Assembly (NCBI RefSeq): GCF_020165855.1
Contig: NZ_JAIUFY010000005.1
Span: 793,243 to 857,242, forward strand
Direction of reading: 5' to 3'
From: Celeribacter litoreus
GTDB lineage: Bacteria; Pseudomonadota; Alphaproteobacteria; Rhodobacterales; Rhodobacteraceae
DNA: 64,000 bases
Shown here: positions 7,646-15,653 of the stretch, one piece after another
How the letters are laid out: every line of letters starts with the position of its first letter
Numbering within the stretch: the first letter of the stretch is position 1
Made by a program: the position numbers and the translations under genes
The notes under the pieces: generated by a model
Told to the model about the DNA's origin: nothing
What the model saw: only the letters and a program-made list of their open reading frames with translations
Database searches by the model: none

Positions 7646-8287
7646 TTAGGCTACTGCGCCTCGCATGTTGCGGTGCCCGAACAAGAGCCAGAGGCAGAAA
7701 CCCGTTTCCGCAATGAGCGGAAGAACGTAAGCCGGTTCGATCAGGTCCGCGACGGCTGGCGCGAGCAGAGCGGAGAGGCTTCCGACGGCGTAGACCACTG
7801 CCGCTCCGAAGAGGGCAGGGGGTAGCCACTTCGGGGTAAGCCCCGAATGGCAGAGGATGCGTGCCATCAGGACTGTATTCACAGCAAAGAACAGCAGGCC
7901 GAGGTCATAGCCGTCCGCGCCTATGGCCATCAGAACGGGGGCCTGTTCCGGCAAATGAATGGCCGCAATTTGCGCCATCAGGGAGGCACCAATGATCCCG
8001 CCCTGAATGAGACGAAAGATCATCGCGGCAAGGGCTTCGTTCGGGGAGACGTGGCGGAAGGCGAGAAAGAGCAGGATAGCGAGCGCCGCATCTGCCGCGA
8101 CCATCAATGCATCGAAGACGAGACCGAGGCGGAGATAGCCGACGCGCTCAGTCAGGTCGGCGGTAGCAAGCGCCATAGGGCGCAGGACCATATCGGCTGA
8201 AATGCCGAAAAAGATGATGACGAGATAGGCGACACCAGCTGCGATCATCAGGTTGTGGCGGGTGGTAATTGTGAGCGTATGGGGCAT
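7646..8287 (-). CDS. DUF4386 family membrane protein
   Basis: 213 aa with about six hydrophobic segments, beginning at residues 11-33 (NLMIAAGVAYLVIIFFGISAD). The order and the short loop RVGYLRLGLVFDALMVAADA match DUF4386 integral membrane proteins. No enzyme motif is visible. Convergent with rluD (4 nt apart) and divergent from the LysR regulator, which may control it. Confidence 0.75.
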   Translation of the reverse strand: MPHTLTITTRHNLMIAAGVAYLVIIFFGISADMVLRPMALATADLTERVGYLRLGLVFDALMVAADAALAILLFLAFRHVSPNEALAAMIFRLIQGGIIGASLMAQIAAIHLPEQAPVLMAIGADGYDLGLLFFAVNTVLMARILCHSGLTPKWLPPALFGAAVVYAVGSLSALLAPAVADLIEPAYVLPLIAETGFCLWLLFGHRNMRGAVA

Positions 8288-8344
8288 GGGGATACCTTTC
8301 GAAACAGGGACGCCCCTATTATGTGTATGTGATATTGAATAATA

Positions 8345-8356
8345 TATTGCCCAATA
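8345..8356. promoter_or_regulatory. Possible LysR operator in divergent intergenic region
   Basis: Inverted repeat TATTG-CC-CAATA in the AT-rich 82-nt gap between the divergent DUF4386 and LysR genes. LysR regulators usually bind dyads of this kind next to their own gene. Binding is inferred. Confidence 0.35.
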
Positions 8357-8369
8357 GCGTCTCTATGAT

Positions 8370-9263
8370 ATGCAAAAATGCATGGATAAGCCGAACCGAA
8401 ACTGGTCAGCCATCAATTTTGATTGGACCCGCGCCCGCGCATTCCTCGTCACGGCGGAGGAGGGGTCTTTGTCTGCGGCGGCGCGCGCCCTAAGGATGAG
8501 CCAGCCGACCTTGGGCCGACAGGTGGCGGCACTTGAGGAGGAATTGGGTGTCACCTTGTTTGACCGCGTTCCGCGTGGCCTTGCGCTGACACCGACGGGT
8601 CTCGCTCTCTTACCGCATATGCGCGCGATGGCCGAGGCGGCGATGGAGGTTCGTTTGATTGCGTCGGGCGAGGCTGAGGCGCTCGATGGGACGGTTGCGA
8701 TCTCTGTGTCGGAAATCGTCGCGGCCTATTACATGCCGCCCGTGCTCAAGGCGCTGCGGCAGCGCGCGCCGAATTTGCAGGTGGAGCTGGTCGTCACGAA
8801 TGATCCCTCTGATTTGCGGAGGAGGGAGGCGGATGTGGCGATCCGGTCATTCTGCCCGAAAGAGCCGGATTTGATCACGCGGAAGATCGGTGACGAAAGC
8901 GTGCATCTCTATGCGGCCAAAAGCTACGCCGCAAAGCTACCTGACGACATCACGCAGGCGGATTTCATCGGCTATGACACCGGGCCGCGTCTCCGGCAGG
9001 CACTTTCAAGCATCGGCCTTGACGTCGCGGCAGAGCGCTTTCTCGCGGTGTCGAATTCCCACCTCGTTGTCATGGACATGATCCGCGCAGGTCTCGGGGT
9101 CGGGATTGTCCCAGATCGGGTGGCGGCGCGGGACCCGTCGCTCGTGCGGGTCGGTTCCTATCCGGCGCTTTCCCACGAAATGTGGGCGGTTGCGCATAGA
9201 GAGTTGCGCACATCTGCACGTATCAGGGTGTTGTTTGATGCTTTGGTGCAAAATATAAGGTAG
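8370..9263 (+). CDS. LysR family transcriptional regulator
   Basis: 297 aa. N-terminal winged helix-turn-helix: FLVTAEEGSLSAAARALRMSQPTLGRQVAALEEELGV is typical (written here in parts: SLSAAARALRMSQPTLGRQV at about residues 32-51). The C-terminal part is a periplasmic-binding-like effector domain (about 95-295). It faces the DUF4386 gene across a short AT-rich gap holding a dyad, so that gene is the likely target. Start at 8370; Met5 (8382) is an alternative. Effector unknown. Confidence 0.9.
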   Translation: MQKCMDKPNRNWSAINFDWTRARAFLVTAEEGSLSAAARALRMSQPTLGRQVAALEEELGVTLFDRVPRGLALTPTGLALLPHMRAMAEAAMEVRLIASGEAEALDGTVAISVSEIVAAYYMPPVLKALRQRAPNLQVELVVTNDPSDLRRREADVAIRSFCPKEPDLITRKIGDESVHLYAAKSYAAKLPDDITQADFIGYDTGPRLRQALSSIGLDVAAERFLAVSNSHLVVMDMIRAGLGVGIVPDRVAARDPSLVRVGSYPALSHEMWAVAHRELRTSARIRVLFDALVQNIR

Positions 9264-9381
9264 GCAACAGCCCTGTAACAGAGGGCACATTGCTGTGAAA
9301 ACGATGAAATGCCGTGGAACAAAGACGGAAACGCGCTCATTTTACGTATAACAGTTGAGTTTAAGAAAAACGCAACACGCA

Positions 9382-9410
9382 CTTGAAAGGCAAAGTCGAC
9401 GTCCCCAGAT
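9382..9410 (+). promoter_or_regulatory. Sigma-32-type promoter upstream of rpoH
   Basis: CTTGAA (9382-9387), 15 nt spacer, then CCCCAGAT (9403-9410). This is close to the RpoH consensus CTTGAA/CCCCATNT. It lies about 50 nt before the rpoH start, suggesting self-activation or activation by a second RpoH. Confidence 0.5.
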
Positions 9411-9460
9411 GGATGTTAAGCCTTGTTACATAGGCGTTCGATGCGGGAGAAATGTGAGAC

Positions 9461-10357
9461 ATGAGTAACTACGCCAATTTGCCAGCCCCCAGCCCGGAAC
9501 AGGGTCTGAACCGCTATCTTCAGGAAATCCGCAAATTCCCCATGCTGGAGCCTGAGGAAGAATACATGCTGGCCAAACGGTGGGTGGATCATGAGGATGC
9601 ACCTGCTGCCCACAAACTTGTCACATCCCACCTGCGCTTGGCGGCTAAAATCGCTATGGGCTATCGCGGCTACGGACTGCCGCAGGCAGAAGTGATCTCC
9701 GAGGCCAACGTCGGTCTCATGCAGGCGGTGAAACGCTTCGATCCCGAAAAGGGTTTCCGCCTCGCGACCTACGCGATGTGGTGGATCCGTGCGAGCATTC
9801 AGGAATACATCCTCCGCTCCTGGTCGCTCGTGAAACTCGGCACCACGTCCGCACAGAAGAAACTGTTCTTTAACCTGCGCAAGGCGAAGGCGCGGATCGG
9901 TGCGTTTGAAGAGGGCGATCTGCGCCCGGAAAACGTCCAGCGGATTGCGAACGATCTCGGTGTGACCGAGGAAGAAGTGATCTCCATGAACCGTCGTATG
10001 TCGGGCGGGGATGCGTCCCTAAATGCCACCGTCGGCAGCGATGAAGACGGATCTGCGCAATGGCAGGATTGGCTCGAAGACGAATCCGCGAACACCGCGG
10101 CTGACTATGAAGCCCGCGATGAAATGGACAGCCGCCGCGAACTTCTCGTGCGGGCGATGGAAGCGCTCAATGATCGTGAGAAAGACATCCTGATGGAACG
10201 TCGCCTCAAGGATCAGCCTGTTACGCTCGAAGACCTTTCGGTGAAATACGAGGTGTCGCGCGAGCGGATTCGCCAGATCGAGGTCCGCGCGTTCGAGAAA
10301 CTGCAGGCGCGGATGCAGGAGCTTGCGAAAGAGCAAGGAATGCTCGAACAGGCCTGA
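9461..10357 (+). CDS. rpoH: RNA polymerase heat-shock sigma factor RpoH (sigma-32)
   Basis: 298 aa. Directs RNA polymerase to heat-shock and, in Rhodobacter relatives, oxidative-stress promoters. Sigma-70 region 2 is clear (about residues 50-120, GFRLATYAMWWIRASIQEYI), followed by the RpoH box QKKLFFNLR that separates RpoH from other group 3/4 sigmas, and region 4 with VSRERIRQIEVRAFEKLQ. Length is normal. A sigma-32-like promoter precedes it and a hairpin terminator follows at 10384. Rhodobacteraceae often have two RpoH; which one this is cannot be told. Confidence 0.95.
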   Translation: MSNYANLPAPSPEQGLNRYLQEIRKFPMLEPEEEYMLAKRWVDHEDAPAAHKLVTSHLRLAAKIAMGYRGYGLPQAEVISEANVGLMQAVKRFDPEKGFRLATYAMWWIRASIQEYILRSWSLVKLGTTSAQKKLFFNLRKAKARIGAFEEGDLRPENVQRIANDLGVTEEEVISMNRRMSGGDASLNATVGSDEDGSAQWQDWLEDESANTAADYEARDEMDSRRELLVRAMEALNDREKDILMERRLKDQPVTLEDLSVKYEVSRERIRQIEVRAFEKLQARMQELAKEQGMLEQA

Positions 10358-10383
10358 TATCGCTCGTTATTTTGAAATGAAGG

Positions 10384-10414
10384 AAACCCGTTGCCTGTCG
10401 TGGCGGCGGGTTTT
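10384..10414 (+). terminator. Terminator after rpoH
   Basis: AAACCCG (10384-10390) pairs with CGGGTTT (10407-10413), with an inner GCC/GGC pair and a T-rich tail. Confidence 0.75.
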
Positions 10415-10473
10415 CTGTTTTTGTTTCGGGGGCTCCTGCGGTTAGGGTTCCTCAACAGACAAAGGAGTTCCTG

Positions 10474-11454
10474 ATGACCCGACCGATCAGATTTGGTGTT
10501 CTCGGTGCCGCGAAGTTCGCGCGTGAGTTCATGGCGCCAGCGATCCATGAAGCGAGCGGGGCTGTGTTTGCCGCTCTCGCGACCTCAAGCGCGGAGAAGG
10601 CAGCGCCGTTTCAGGCGTTTCAGCCGGACCTTAAGGTCTTTGATGACTACGATGCACTCCTGAAGAGCGACGACATTGATGCCGTTTACGTCCCGCTGCC
10701 CAATAGTCTGCATGTAGAATGGTGCCTCAAGGCGATGGACGCGGGCAAACATGTGCTCTGCGAAAAGCCGATTGCGATGAAGGCGGAGGAAATCGACCAA
10801 CTGATTGCGAAGCGGGATGAAACGGGCCTGATGTGCGTAGAGGCCTACATGATTGCGCATCACCCACAGTGGCATCGTGTGCGAGAGTTGATTGCCACAG
10901 GCGAAATCGGCGAGTTGAAGCGCGTTGAAACGGCTTTCAGTTTCAATCTCTCCGATGCGGAGAACATTCGTCTGAGACCGGAAACGGGAGGCGGGGCGCT
11001 CGGCGATATCGGAGTTTATGCTTTGGGCTGCGCACGATTGGTGACGGGCGAGGAACCGGAAAAAATCACTTACGCAAAGATCGAGTATGAGAATGGGGTG
11101 GATGTGACTGCGGAGGTGTCCGCTCGCTTCCCGTCCTTCGATTTCCATGGATACGTGTCAATGCAATTGGCCCGCTGTCAAACAGTGCGGTTTCACGGTC
11201 GCGAAGGCGTCATCACCCTGAGGACACCCTTTAACGCCAGCACACCGGCGGGTGCTCCGGAAATCGAGATATCTGATGGGAGCGGGAGCTATCGCGTGGA
11301 GACTTTCCATCCGGCGCGGCAATACAAGCTACAGGTCGAGAACTTTGTGCGGACCCTGACGGAGGGCGCGGAATACCCTTGGACGCTTGAAAATGCGCGC
11401 GGGACGCAGGCAATGATTGATGCCGTCTTTGATGCGGATCAAGGTTGGAAATAG
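10474..11454 (+). CDS. Gfo/Idh/MocA family oxidoreductase
   Basis: 326 aa NAD(P)-dependent dehydrogenase, acting on a sugar or cyclitol-type substrate. The N-terminal Rossmann motif is GVLGAAKFA (residues 6-14) and the family signature HVLCEKPIAM is at about 91-100, with Lys as likely catalytic residue. The C-terminal alpha/beta domain starts near 125. AAAGGAG lies 8 nt before the ATG. It is monocistronic or reads into the structured region behind it. Substrate unknown. Confidence 0.88.
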   Translation: MTRPIRFGVLGAAKFAREFMAPAIHEASGAVFAALATSSAEKAAPFQAFQPDLKVFDDYDALLKSDDIDAVYVPLPNSLHVEWCLKAMDAGKHVLCEKPIAMKAEEIDQLIAKRDETGLMCVEAYMIAHHPQWHRVRELIATGEIGELKRVETAFSFNLSDAENIRLRPETGGGALGDIGVYALGCARLVTGEEPEKITYAKIEYENGVDVTAEVSARFPSFDFHGYVSMQLARCQTVRFHGREGVITLRTPFNASTPAGAPEIEISDGSGSYRVETFHPARQYKLQVENFVRTLTEGAEYPWTLENARGTQAMIDAVFDADQGWK

Positions 11455-11503
11455 CGACTCGCCGTAGCCTGTAGATGTTGGAAAGGCAAAGAGAGGAGGA
11501 AAC

Positions 11504-11557
11504 ATGATGATGTTCCGAGGTTCTGGCCCAGACAACGCGGAGGAACCGCCGCAATAG
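11504..11557 (+). CDS. Possible 17-codon small ORF
   Basis: Three consecutive ATGs follow a near-perfect Shine-Dalgarno (AGAGGAGGAAAC), giving a 17-residue peptide MMMFRGSGPDNAEEPPQ that ends in TAG at 11555. The ribosome binding site is better than that of many genes in this window, which is the only support. It lies between the oxidoreductase and the folded RNA region, so it could be a leader peptide or a small protein. Not recognised. Confidence 0.3.
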   Translation: MMMFRGSGPDNAEEPPQ

Positions 11558-11559
11558 CT

Positions 11560-11807
11560 GGTGCCTCCGGCTCAGGTCTTCCGAATCCGTGGAGGGAATT
11601 CGGGGACACGGCCGAGTGAGGTTCCGGTGAACGATCCGCCGAGTGGGTGCTGTCGATTGAGACTCATGAGGCCCCGGATGAAGCGAGACGGAGGAGCATG
11701 TGCCCCCTCGCTCAAAGGGCCAACACCCGCGGCGGATCTGGCGGGGGTCTATATCTCCAAGGGAGGAAAACGCGGAACGGGCGCCCGATTGGGCGCCCTT
11801 GTTTTTT
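11560..11807 (+). ncRNA. Unassigned structured RNA with intrinsic terminator
   Basis: No conserved ORF, but strong nested pairing. A hairpin CCGAAT/ATTCGG spans 11581-11603. GATCCGCCG (11633-11641) pairs with CGGCGGATC (11730-11738); inside it GGGTG (11645-11649) pairs with CACCC (11724-11728), GGCCC (11670-11674) with GGGCC (11717-11721), and AGCGAG (11682-11687) with CTCGCT (11707-11712). A plus-strand terminator follows at 11779-11807. The nested order and the terminator suggest a stable RNA on the plus strand, or a structured 3' UTR of the oxidoreductase mRNA. It does not show the signatures of SRP RNA, RNase P RNA or tmRNA. The 5' end is not defined. Confidence 0.45.
11779..11807 (+). 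terminator. Strong terminator after structured RNA
   Basis: GGGCGCCC (11779-11786), loop GATT, GGGCGCCC (11791-11798), then TTGTTTTTT. Confidence 0.9.
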
Positions 11808-11852
11808 GAAGCGCATGTTGTCGGACCGGCGTCGCATCTCCATATCGTTGGG

Positions 11853-12614
11853 ATGAAGCGATTTTTATTTATTATATGGAGCCTTTCGGGCGCGGTTCTC
11901 GCTGCGCCAGCGACCGCAGGCGATGCGTCTTGCGTCATCCTTCTCCATGGCCTCGCCCGCACCGATGCGTCCATGTTGGTCATGGAGCAGGCCCTTCGTG
12001 CCTCGGGGTATGACACAGTTAACAGGAGTTACCCTTCGCGAGATGCCCCTGTCGCAATATTGGCTGATACCGTTCTGCGAGACGCGCGTTCTGCCTGTGA
12101 GGCCGCCGCTCAAGACACCGCCCCCAACGTTGTGACCCACTCTATGGGTGCAATCTTGTTGCGGAGTTTTGCGGCGGATCACCCCGATTTAGAATGGGGG
12201 AGGGTGGTCATGCTAGGCCCGCCGAACCACGGGTCTGAAATCATAGATACCTTCGGGAGCTAAGAAGCATTTGCGGTGATGAACGGACCTGCGGGGCTCC
12301 AACTCGGAACCGATGGACTGCCCACGACCCTCCCGCCGCTGCCGTTTGAGACCGGCATCATCGCGGGGAGCCAGTCTCTCAATCCGATCCTGTCAGGGAT
12401 CGTAGAGGGGCAGGACGACGGCAAGGTCTCGATCGAAAGCACAAAGGTCGAAGGCATGTCCGCGCACCTGACGCTGCCGGTGACGCACACGTTCATGATG
12501 CAGAACCCGCGCGTGATTGTGCAGACCTTGTCCTTCCTCGAGACCGGAGCGTTCGAGCCGAATGTGGGCGTGACGGATGCACTTCAGCGCCTTTTGGAAC
12601 TTGGCCTGCGATAG
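11853..12614 (+). pseudogene. Alpha/beta hydrolase (lipase-like) interrupted by in-frame TAA
   Basis: The frame from ATG 11853 codes for a signal-peptide-like N-terminus ([20 protein letters not shown]), a [14 protein letters not shown] block and the nucleophile elbow VVTHSMGAI (Ser about residue 97). At 12261-12263 a TAA stops translation at codon 137, right after DTFGS. The same frame continues without any shift as EAFAVMNGPAGLQLGTDG and on to TLPVTHTFMMQNP, which holds the likely catalytic His, ending at 12614. The two halves together have the normal length (about 250 aa). So a single base change broke an otherwise intact gene, or there is a sequencing error. The ribosome binding site is weak. 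Confidence 0.75.
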
Positions 12615-12716
12615 TGAGTTGCTTGGCGCCGCAAGAGATTTTGGTTTCACGCTGTTCGCGCTAAGGTCGTGCCGACGCGGAAAAGGAATCAATCAGGAAA
12701 GAGAGGGAGACCTTCC

Positions 12717-13034
12717 ATGGCCGATCCGAACGAATTCGACCACGTGATGCCCGATCTCGGTGGGTCCAAGCCGAACGAACCCAAAGAGGTTCAGGAAAAC
12801 TTTGGTGCCCGTATTCTCTTTTCGATCATCATCTGGGTGATGATGAGCTTTGCGTCCACGATCATCGGGGTGCTTGCGATCCTGCAGGCGATCATCATGC
12901 TCACGAGCGGCAAGAAACCGAACCCGCGTGTGGCAGGGTTTGGCACGGATGTCGGCATCTGGTTCGCCAAAGCGACGCGCTACATCACCGCAGACAGCGA
13001 AGTGAAGCCGTGGCCGTGGACGGAGCTGGACTAA
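12717..13034 (+). CDS. DUF4389 domain-containing membrane protein
   Basis: 105 aa from ATG 12717, preceded by GAGAGGGAGA. Residues 35-63 (LFSIIIWVMMSFASTIIGVL and on) form a membrane segment, followed by a conserved tail with FGTDVGIWFAKATRYIT and KPWPW, typical of DUF4389. Function unknown. The zinc-finger gene behind it starts 4 nt after its stop, so they are likely co-transcribed. Confidence 0.8.
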   Translation: MADPNEFDHVMPDLGGSKPNEPKEVQENFGARILFSIIIWVMMSFASTIIGVLAILQAIIMLTSGKKPNPRVAGFGTDVGIWFAKATRYITADSEVKPWPWTELD

Positions 13035-13037
13035 GCC

Positions 13038-13307
13038 ATGGCAGGCGGTTGGGCGAAAGACGGGGCCGTGAGCGAACAGATTGAGGCCTCGATCAACGAC
13101 GAATTGGCGCGGCTGAAACAGCATCGCGCGCCGGTGGGCGAAAGCTTTGCGGAATGCGCCGAATGCGGCGAGGACATTCCTGAGGCGCGTAGAATTGCCA
13201 TTCCCGGTGTGAAGCTCTGCATCGACTGTCAGCGCGAACGTGACGGTGCCTACAAAGCGCGCGGCGGGATCAACCGGCGCGGCTCGAAAGACAGCCAGCT
13301 CAAGTGA
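13038..13307 (+). CDS. DksA/TraR C4-type zinc finger protein
   Basis: 89 aa. Short DksA/TraR family protein: two CxxC pairs (CAEC and CIDC) about 18 residues apart at roughly residues 40-65 make the C4 zinc finger, followed by QRERDGAYKARGG. It lacks most of the N-terminal coiled coil of full-length DksA (151 aa in E. coli), like other short TraR-type members that bind RNA polymerase in the secondary channel. Its 3' end overlaps the GNAT gene on the other strand by 8 nt. Confidence 0.88.
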   Translation: MAGGWAKDGAVSEQIEASINDELARLKQHRAPVGESFAECAECGEDIPEARRIAIPGVKLCIDCQRERDGAYKARGGINRRGSKDSQLK

Positions 13308-13773
13308 TCAGATCAAGCTGCAAGATGTGTTGCGGCCCAAATCCCCCATCGAGATAAAGCGCCCCAGTGTCCTCAAACCCGCCTTTGAGGTAGGCGGCGC
13401 GCGCGTTTGGATTGCGGCAATTCACGGTGAGGTAACAGTCAATCGCCTGCGGGTAATGGTGCCGGAGATAGGGGGAAAGCGCGAGACAGGCGCTTCCTGC
13501 GTGGCCTCGCCCTTGATGTGGGTGGTCAATGAGAAACTGCCGCAGGCCAATCGATCCCTCCTGCGCAAACTCATGTGTCTGCGCATAGTCGCGATCTATG
13601 GCGAAAAAACCGACGGGTGTCTGGCCGAAAAGGATCATATGCCCGTCGCGCGCCGCGCCAGTGGCCATTGTCACCGTCGGAAGATCGGCAAAGCCGGCTT
13701 GGTCCTCCGGCAAAGAAAACCCCGCGACACGAGGCAGCGCATCGCGGGGAAGAGGGGTAAGCGTGAGCGTCAC
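13300..13773 (-). CDS. GNAT family N-acetyltransferase
   Basis: 157 aa. Transfers an acetyl group from acetyl-CoA. Motif A is visible as RQFLIDHPHQGRGHAGSACL (about residues 77-96; Q-x-x-G-x-A/G loop binding the CoA pyrophosphate), and NPNARAAYLKGGFEDTG is the usual C-terminal motif B. Substrate unknown. The start overlaps the pepF stop by 4 nt, so it is probably translated from the pepF mRNA. Confidence 0.85.
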   Translation of the reverse strand: MTLTLTPLPRDALPRVAGFSLPEDQAGFADLPTVTMATGAARDGHMILFGQTPVGFFAIDRDYAQTHEFAQEGSIGLRQFLIDHPHQGRGHAGSACLALSPYLRHHYPQAIDCYLTVNCRNPNARAAYLKGGFEDTGALYLDGGFGPQHILQLDLIT

Positions 13774-15590
13774 TCCATTGCTTCCAGCTCGTCGATAAAT
13801 CCGGAGATCATCGACAGGCCCTTGTCCCAGAATTTCGGGTCGGAGGCGTCGAGTCCGAAGGGGGCGAGGAGTTCGGGGTGGTGTTTCGAGCCGCCCGCTT
13901 TGAGCATGTCGAAATACTTGTCCTGGAACCCTTCCGGCGCTTCTTGGTAGGCCGCATAGAGCGCGTTCACGAGGCCATCGCCGAACGCATAGGCATAGAC
14001 GTAGAACGGCGAGTGGACGAAGTGCGGGATATAGGCCCAGAAGGTCTCGTACTCCGGCATGAACTCGAACGCCGGCCCGAGGCTCTCACCCTGCACGGAC
14101 ATCCAGATTTTGTTGATGTCTTGCGGAGTGAGTTCTCCACCGCGACGGGCTTCGTGCAGTTTGCACTCGAAGTCATAGAAAGCGATCTGACGGACGACCG
14201 TGTTGATCATGTCCTCGACTTTCCCCGCGAGCAGGACTTTGCGCTCTGCCGGTGTTTTTGCCTCGGACAGAAGTTTCTGGAAGGTCAGCATCTCACCAAA
14301 CACGGACGCGGTTTCCGCGAGGGTCAGCGGCGTGTTGGCGAGCAGTTCGCCCTGTTCTGCGGCGAGGACCTGATGGACGCCGTGGCCCAGTTCGTGGGCG
14401 AGGGTCATCACATCGCGCTGTTTGCCGAGGTAGTTGAGCATCACATAGGGGTGCGCGTCGGTCACGGTCGGGTGCGCAAAGGCCCCCGGGGCTTTGCCCG
14501 GTTTCACGCCCGCGTCGATCCAGCCGTCGGTGAAGAACGGTTTCGCGATCTCCGCCATTTTCGGATCAAAGCCCGCATAGGCCTCCATCACCATCTTCTC
14601 GGCAGCATCCCAAGAGACGACGCGCTTTTCTTCCATCGGCAGGGGCGCATTGCGGTCCCAGACTTGAAGCTTGTCGAGACCGAGCCAGCCGCGTTTCAGC
14701 TCGTAGTAGCGATGCGAGAGTTTCGGGTAGGCAGCGACGACGGCATCGCGCAGCGCCTGCACGACCTCTGGCTCCACATCGTTGGACAGATGACGGCCTG
14801 TCTGCGGCGTCGGCATCCCGCGCCATTTGTCCTCAACCTCACCCATTTTGGCGAGCGTGTTGTGGACGCGCGTAAAAATCTTGATGTTATCGTTCAGCAC
14901 CTTGCCGATTTCACGGGCGGCGGCCTCACGGGTCGCGCGGTCCTGTTCAGTGAGGAGTGTGCTTGTGGCTTCGAGGCCGAGTTTCTCACCGTTCACTTCG
15001 AATGTCAGGTCTGCAACGGTCTCGTCAAAGAGCTTGTTCCACGCAGACGCGCCAACAATCGACATGTCGTGCTCATAGCGCTCCAGCTCGTCGGAGAGCT
15101 GATAGGGGCGCATTTTGCGCATCCGCTCAAAAATCGGGCGATAGCGCGAGAGGCCCTCATGTTTGAGCATCTCCTCAAGGGTCTCGTCCGGAATGCGGTT
15201 TACTTCGAGGGAGAAGAATACGAGCGAGGCGGTGTAGGTCGTGATCTTGTCCTGAATGTCGGAAAAGAACTTCGCGCGCTCGCTGTCGACGGTGTTCTGG
15301 TAGTAGAGCAGACCCGCGAAGGACCCGAGGCGACCGGCGACCTGAGAAATCCGTTCGTCGCGCAGGATGCACTGATACATGCCCTCGCCGTCGAGATCGG
15401 CAAGCTTGCCTTCGTAGTCGGCGGCAAAGCTGCGACAGGCGTCTTCGAGCCAATCAAGGTCGCGTTTGACCTCGGGTGCGTCTGTGGACGGGTAAAGATC
15501 GGTTAGGTCCCAATCAGGAAGGTCTCCGAAGTCATTCGAGCCCTCTGCCGGGCGTGCATCGAAAACCATTTTAGGTTGGAAAAACCGCAT
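13770..15590 (-). CDS. pepF: Oligoendopeptidase F (M3B metallopeptidase)
   Basis: 606 aa zinc peptidase that cleaves short peptides in the cytoplasm. The zinc motif is in LAHELGHGVHQ (HEXXH), and the third ligand Glu lies in the following AETASVFGE. Length fits M3B enzymes. I chose the ATG at 15590 because AAGGAG lies 8 nt before it; the upstream ATG at 15620 lies inside a TATCTGTT/AACAGATA dyad and lacks a ribosome binding site. The GNAT gene is coupled behind it. Confidence 0.93.
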   Translation of the reverse strand: MRFFQPKMVFDARPAEGSNDFGDLPDWDLTDLYPSTDAPEVKRDLDWLEDACRSFAADYEGKLADLDGEGMYQCILRDERISQVAGRLGSFAGLLYYQNTVDSERAKFFSDIQDKITTYTASLVFFSLEVNRIPDETLEEMLKHEGLSRYRPIFERMRKMRPYQLSDELERYEHDMSIVGASAWNKLFDETVADLTFEVNGEKLGLEATSTLLTEQDRATREAAAREIGKVLNDNIKIFTRVHNTLAKMGEVEDKWRGMPTPQTGRHLSNDVEPEVVQALRDAVVAAYPKLSHRYYELKRGWLGLDKLQVWDRNAPLPMEEKRVVSWDAAEKMVMEAYAGFDPKMAEIAKPFFTDGWIDAGVKPGKAPGAFAHPTVTDAHPYVMLNYLGKQRDVMTLAHELGHGVHQVLAAEQGELLANTPLTLAETASVFGEMLTFQKLLSEAKTPAERKVLLAGKVEDMINTVVRQIAFYDFECKLHEARRGGELTPQDINKIWMSVQGESLGPAFEFMPEYETFWAYIPHFVHSPFYVYAYAFGDGLVNALYAAYQEAPEGFQDKYFDMLKAGGSKHHPELLAPFGLDASDPKFWDKGLSMISGFIDELEAME

Positions 15591-15653
15591 CTCGTTGCTC
15601 CTTATCTGTTCGTTGAACAACAGATAGGGTCAGATGCGGCAGGATGCAAAGGA

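Noticed and set aside
11504-11557. tmRNA tag reading frame in the structured region
   Set aside because: The peptide contains DNAEE, which recalls tmRNA tags, but it does not end in the usual Ala-Ala and no tRNA-like acceptor half with TTCGA loop is near.
13878-15506. 542-codon plus-strand ORF opposite pepF
   Set aside because: Antisense shadow of a real peptidase gene with HEXXH motif. Its translation shows no family and reflects codon bias of the other strand.
15603-15627. Dyad TATCTGTT/AACAGATA before pepF taken as terminator
   Set aside because: No T-run on either side in the needed place. It could be an operator, but nothing else supports that.
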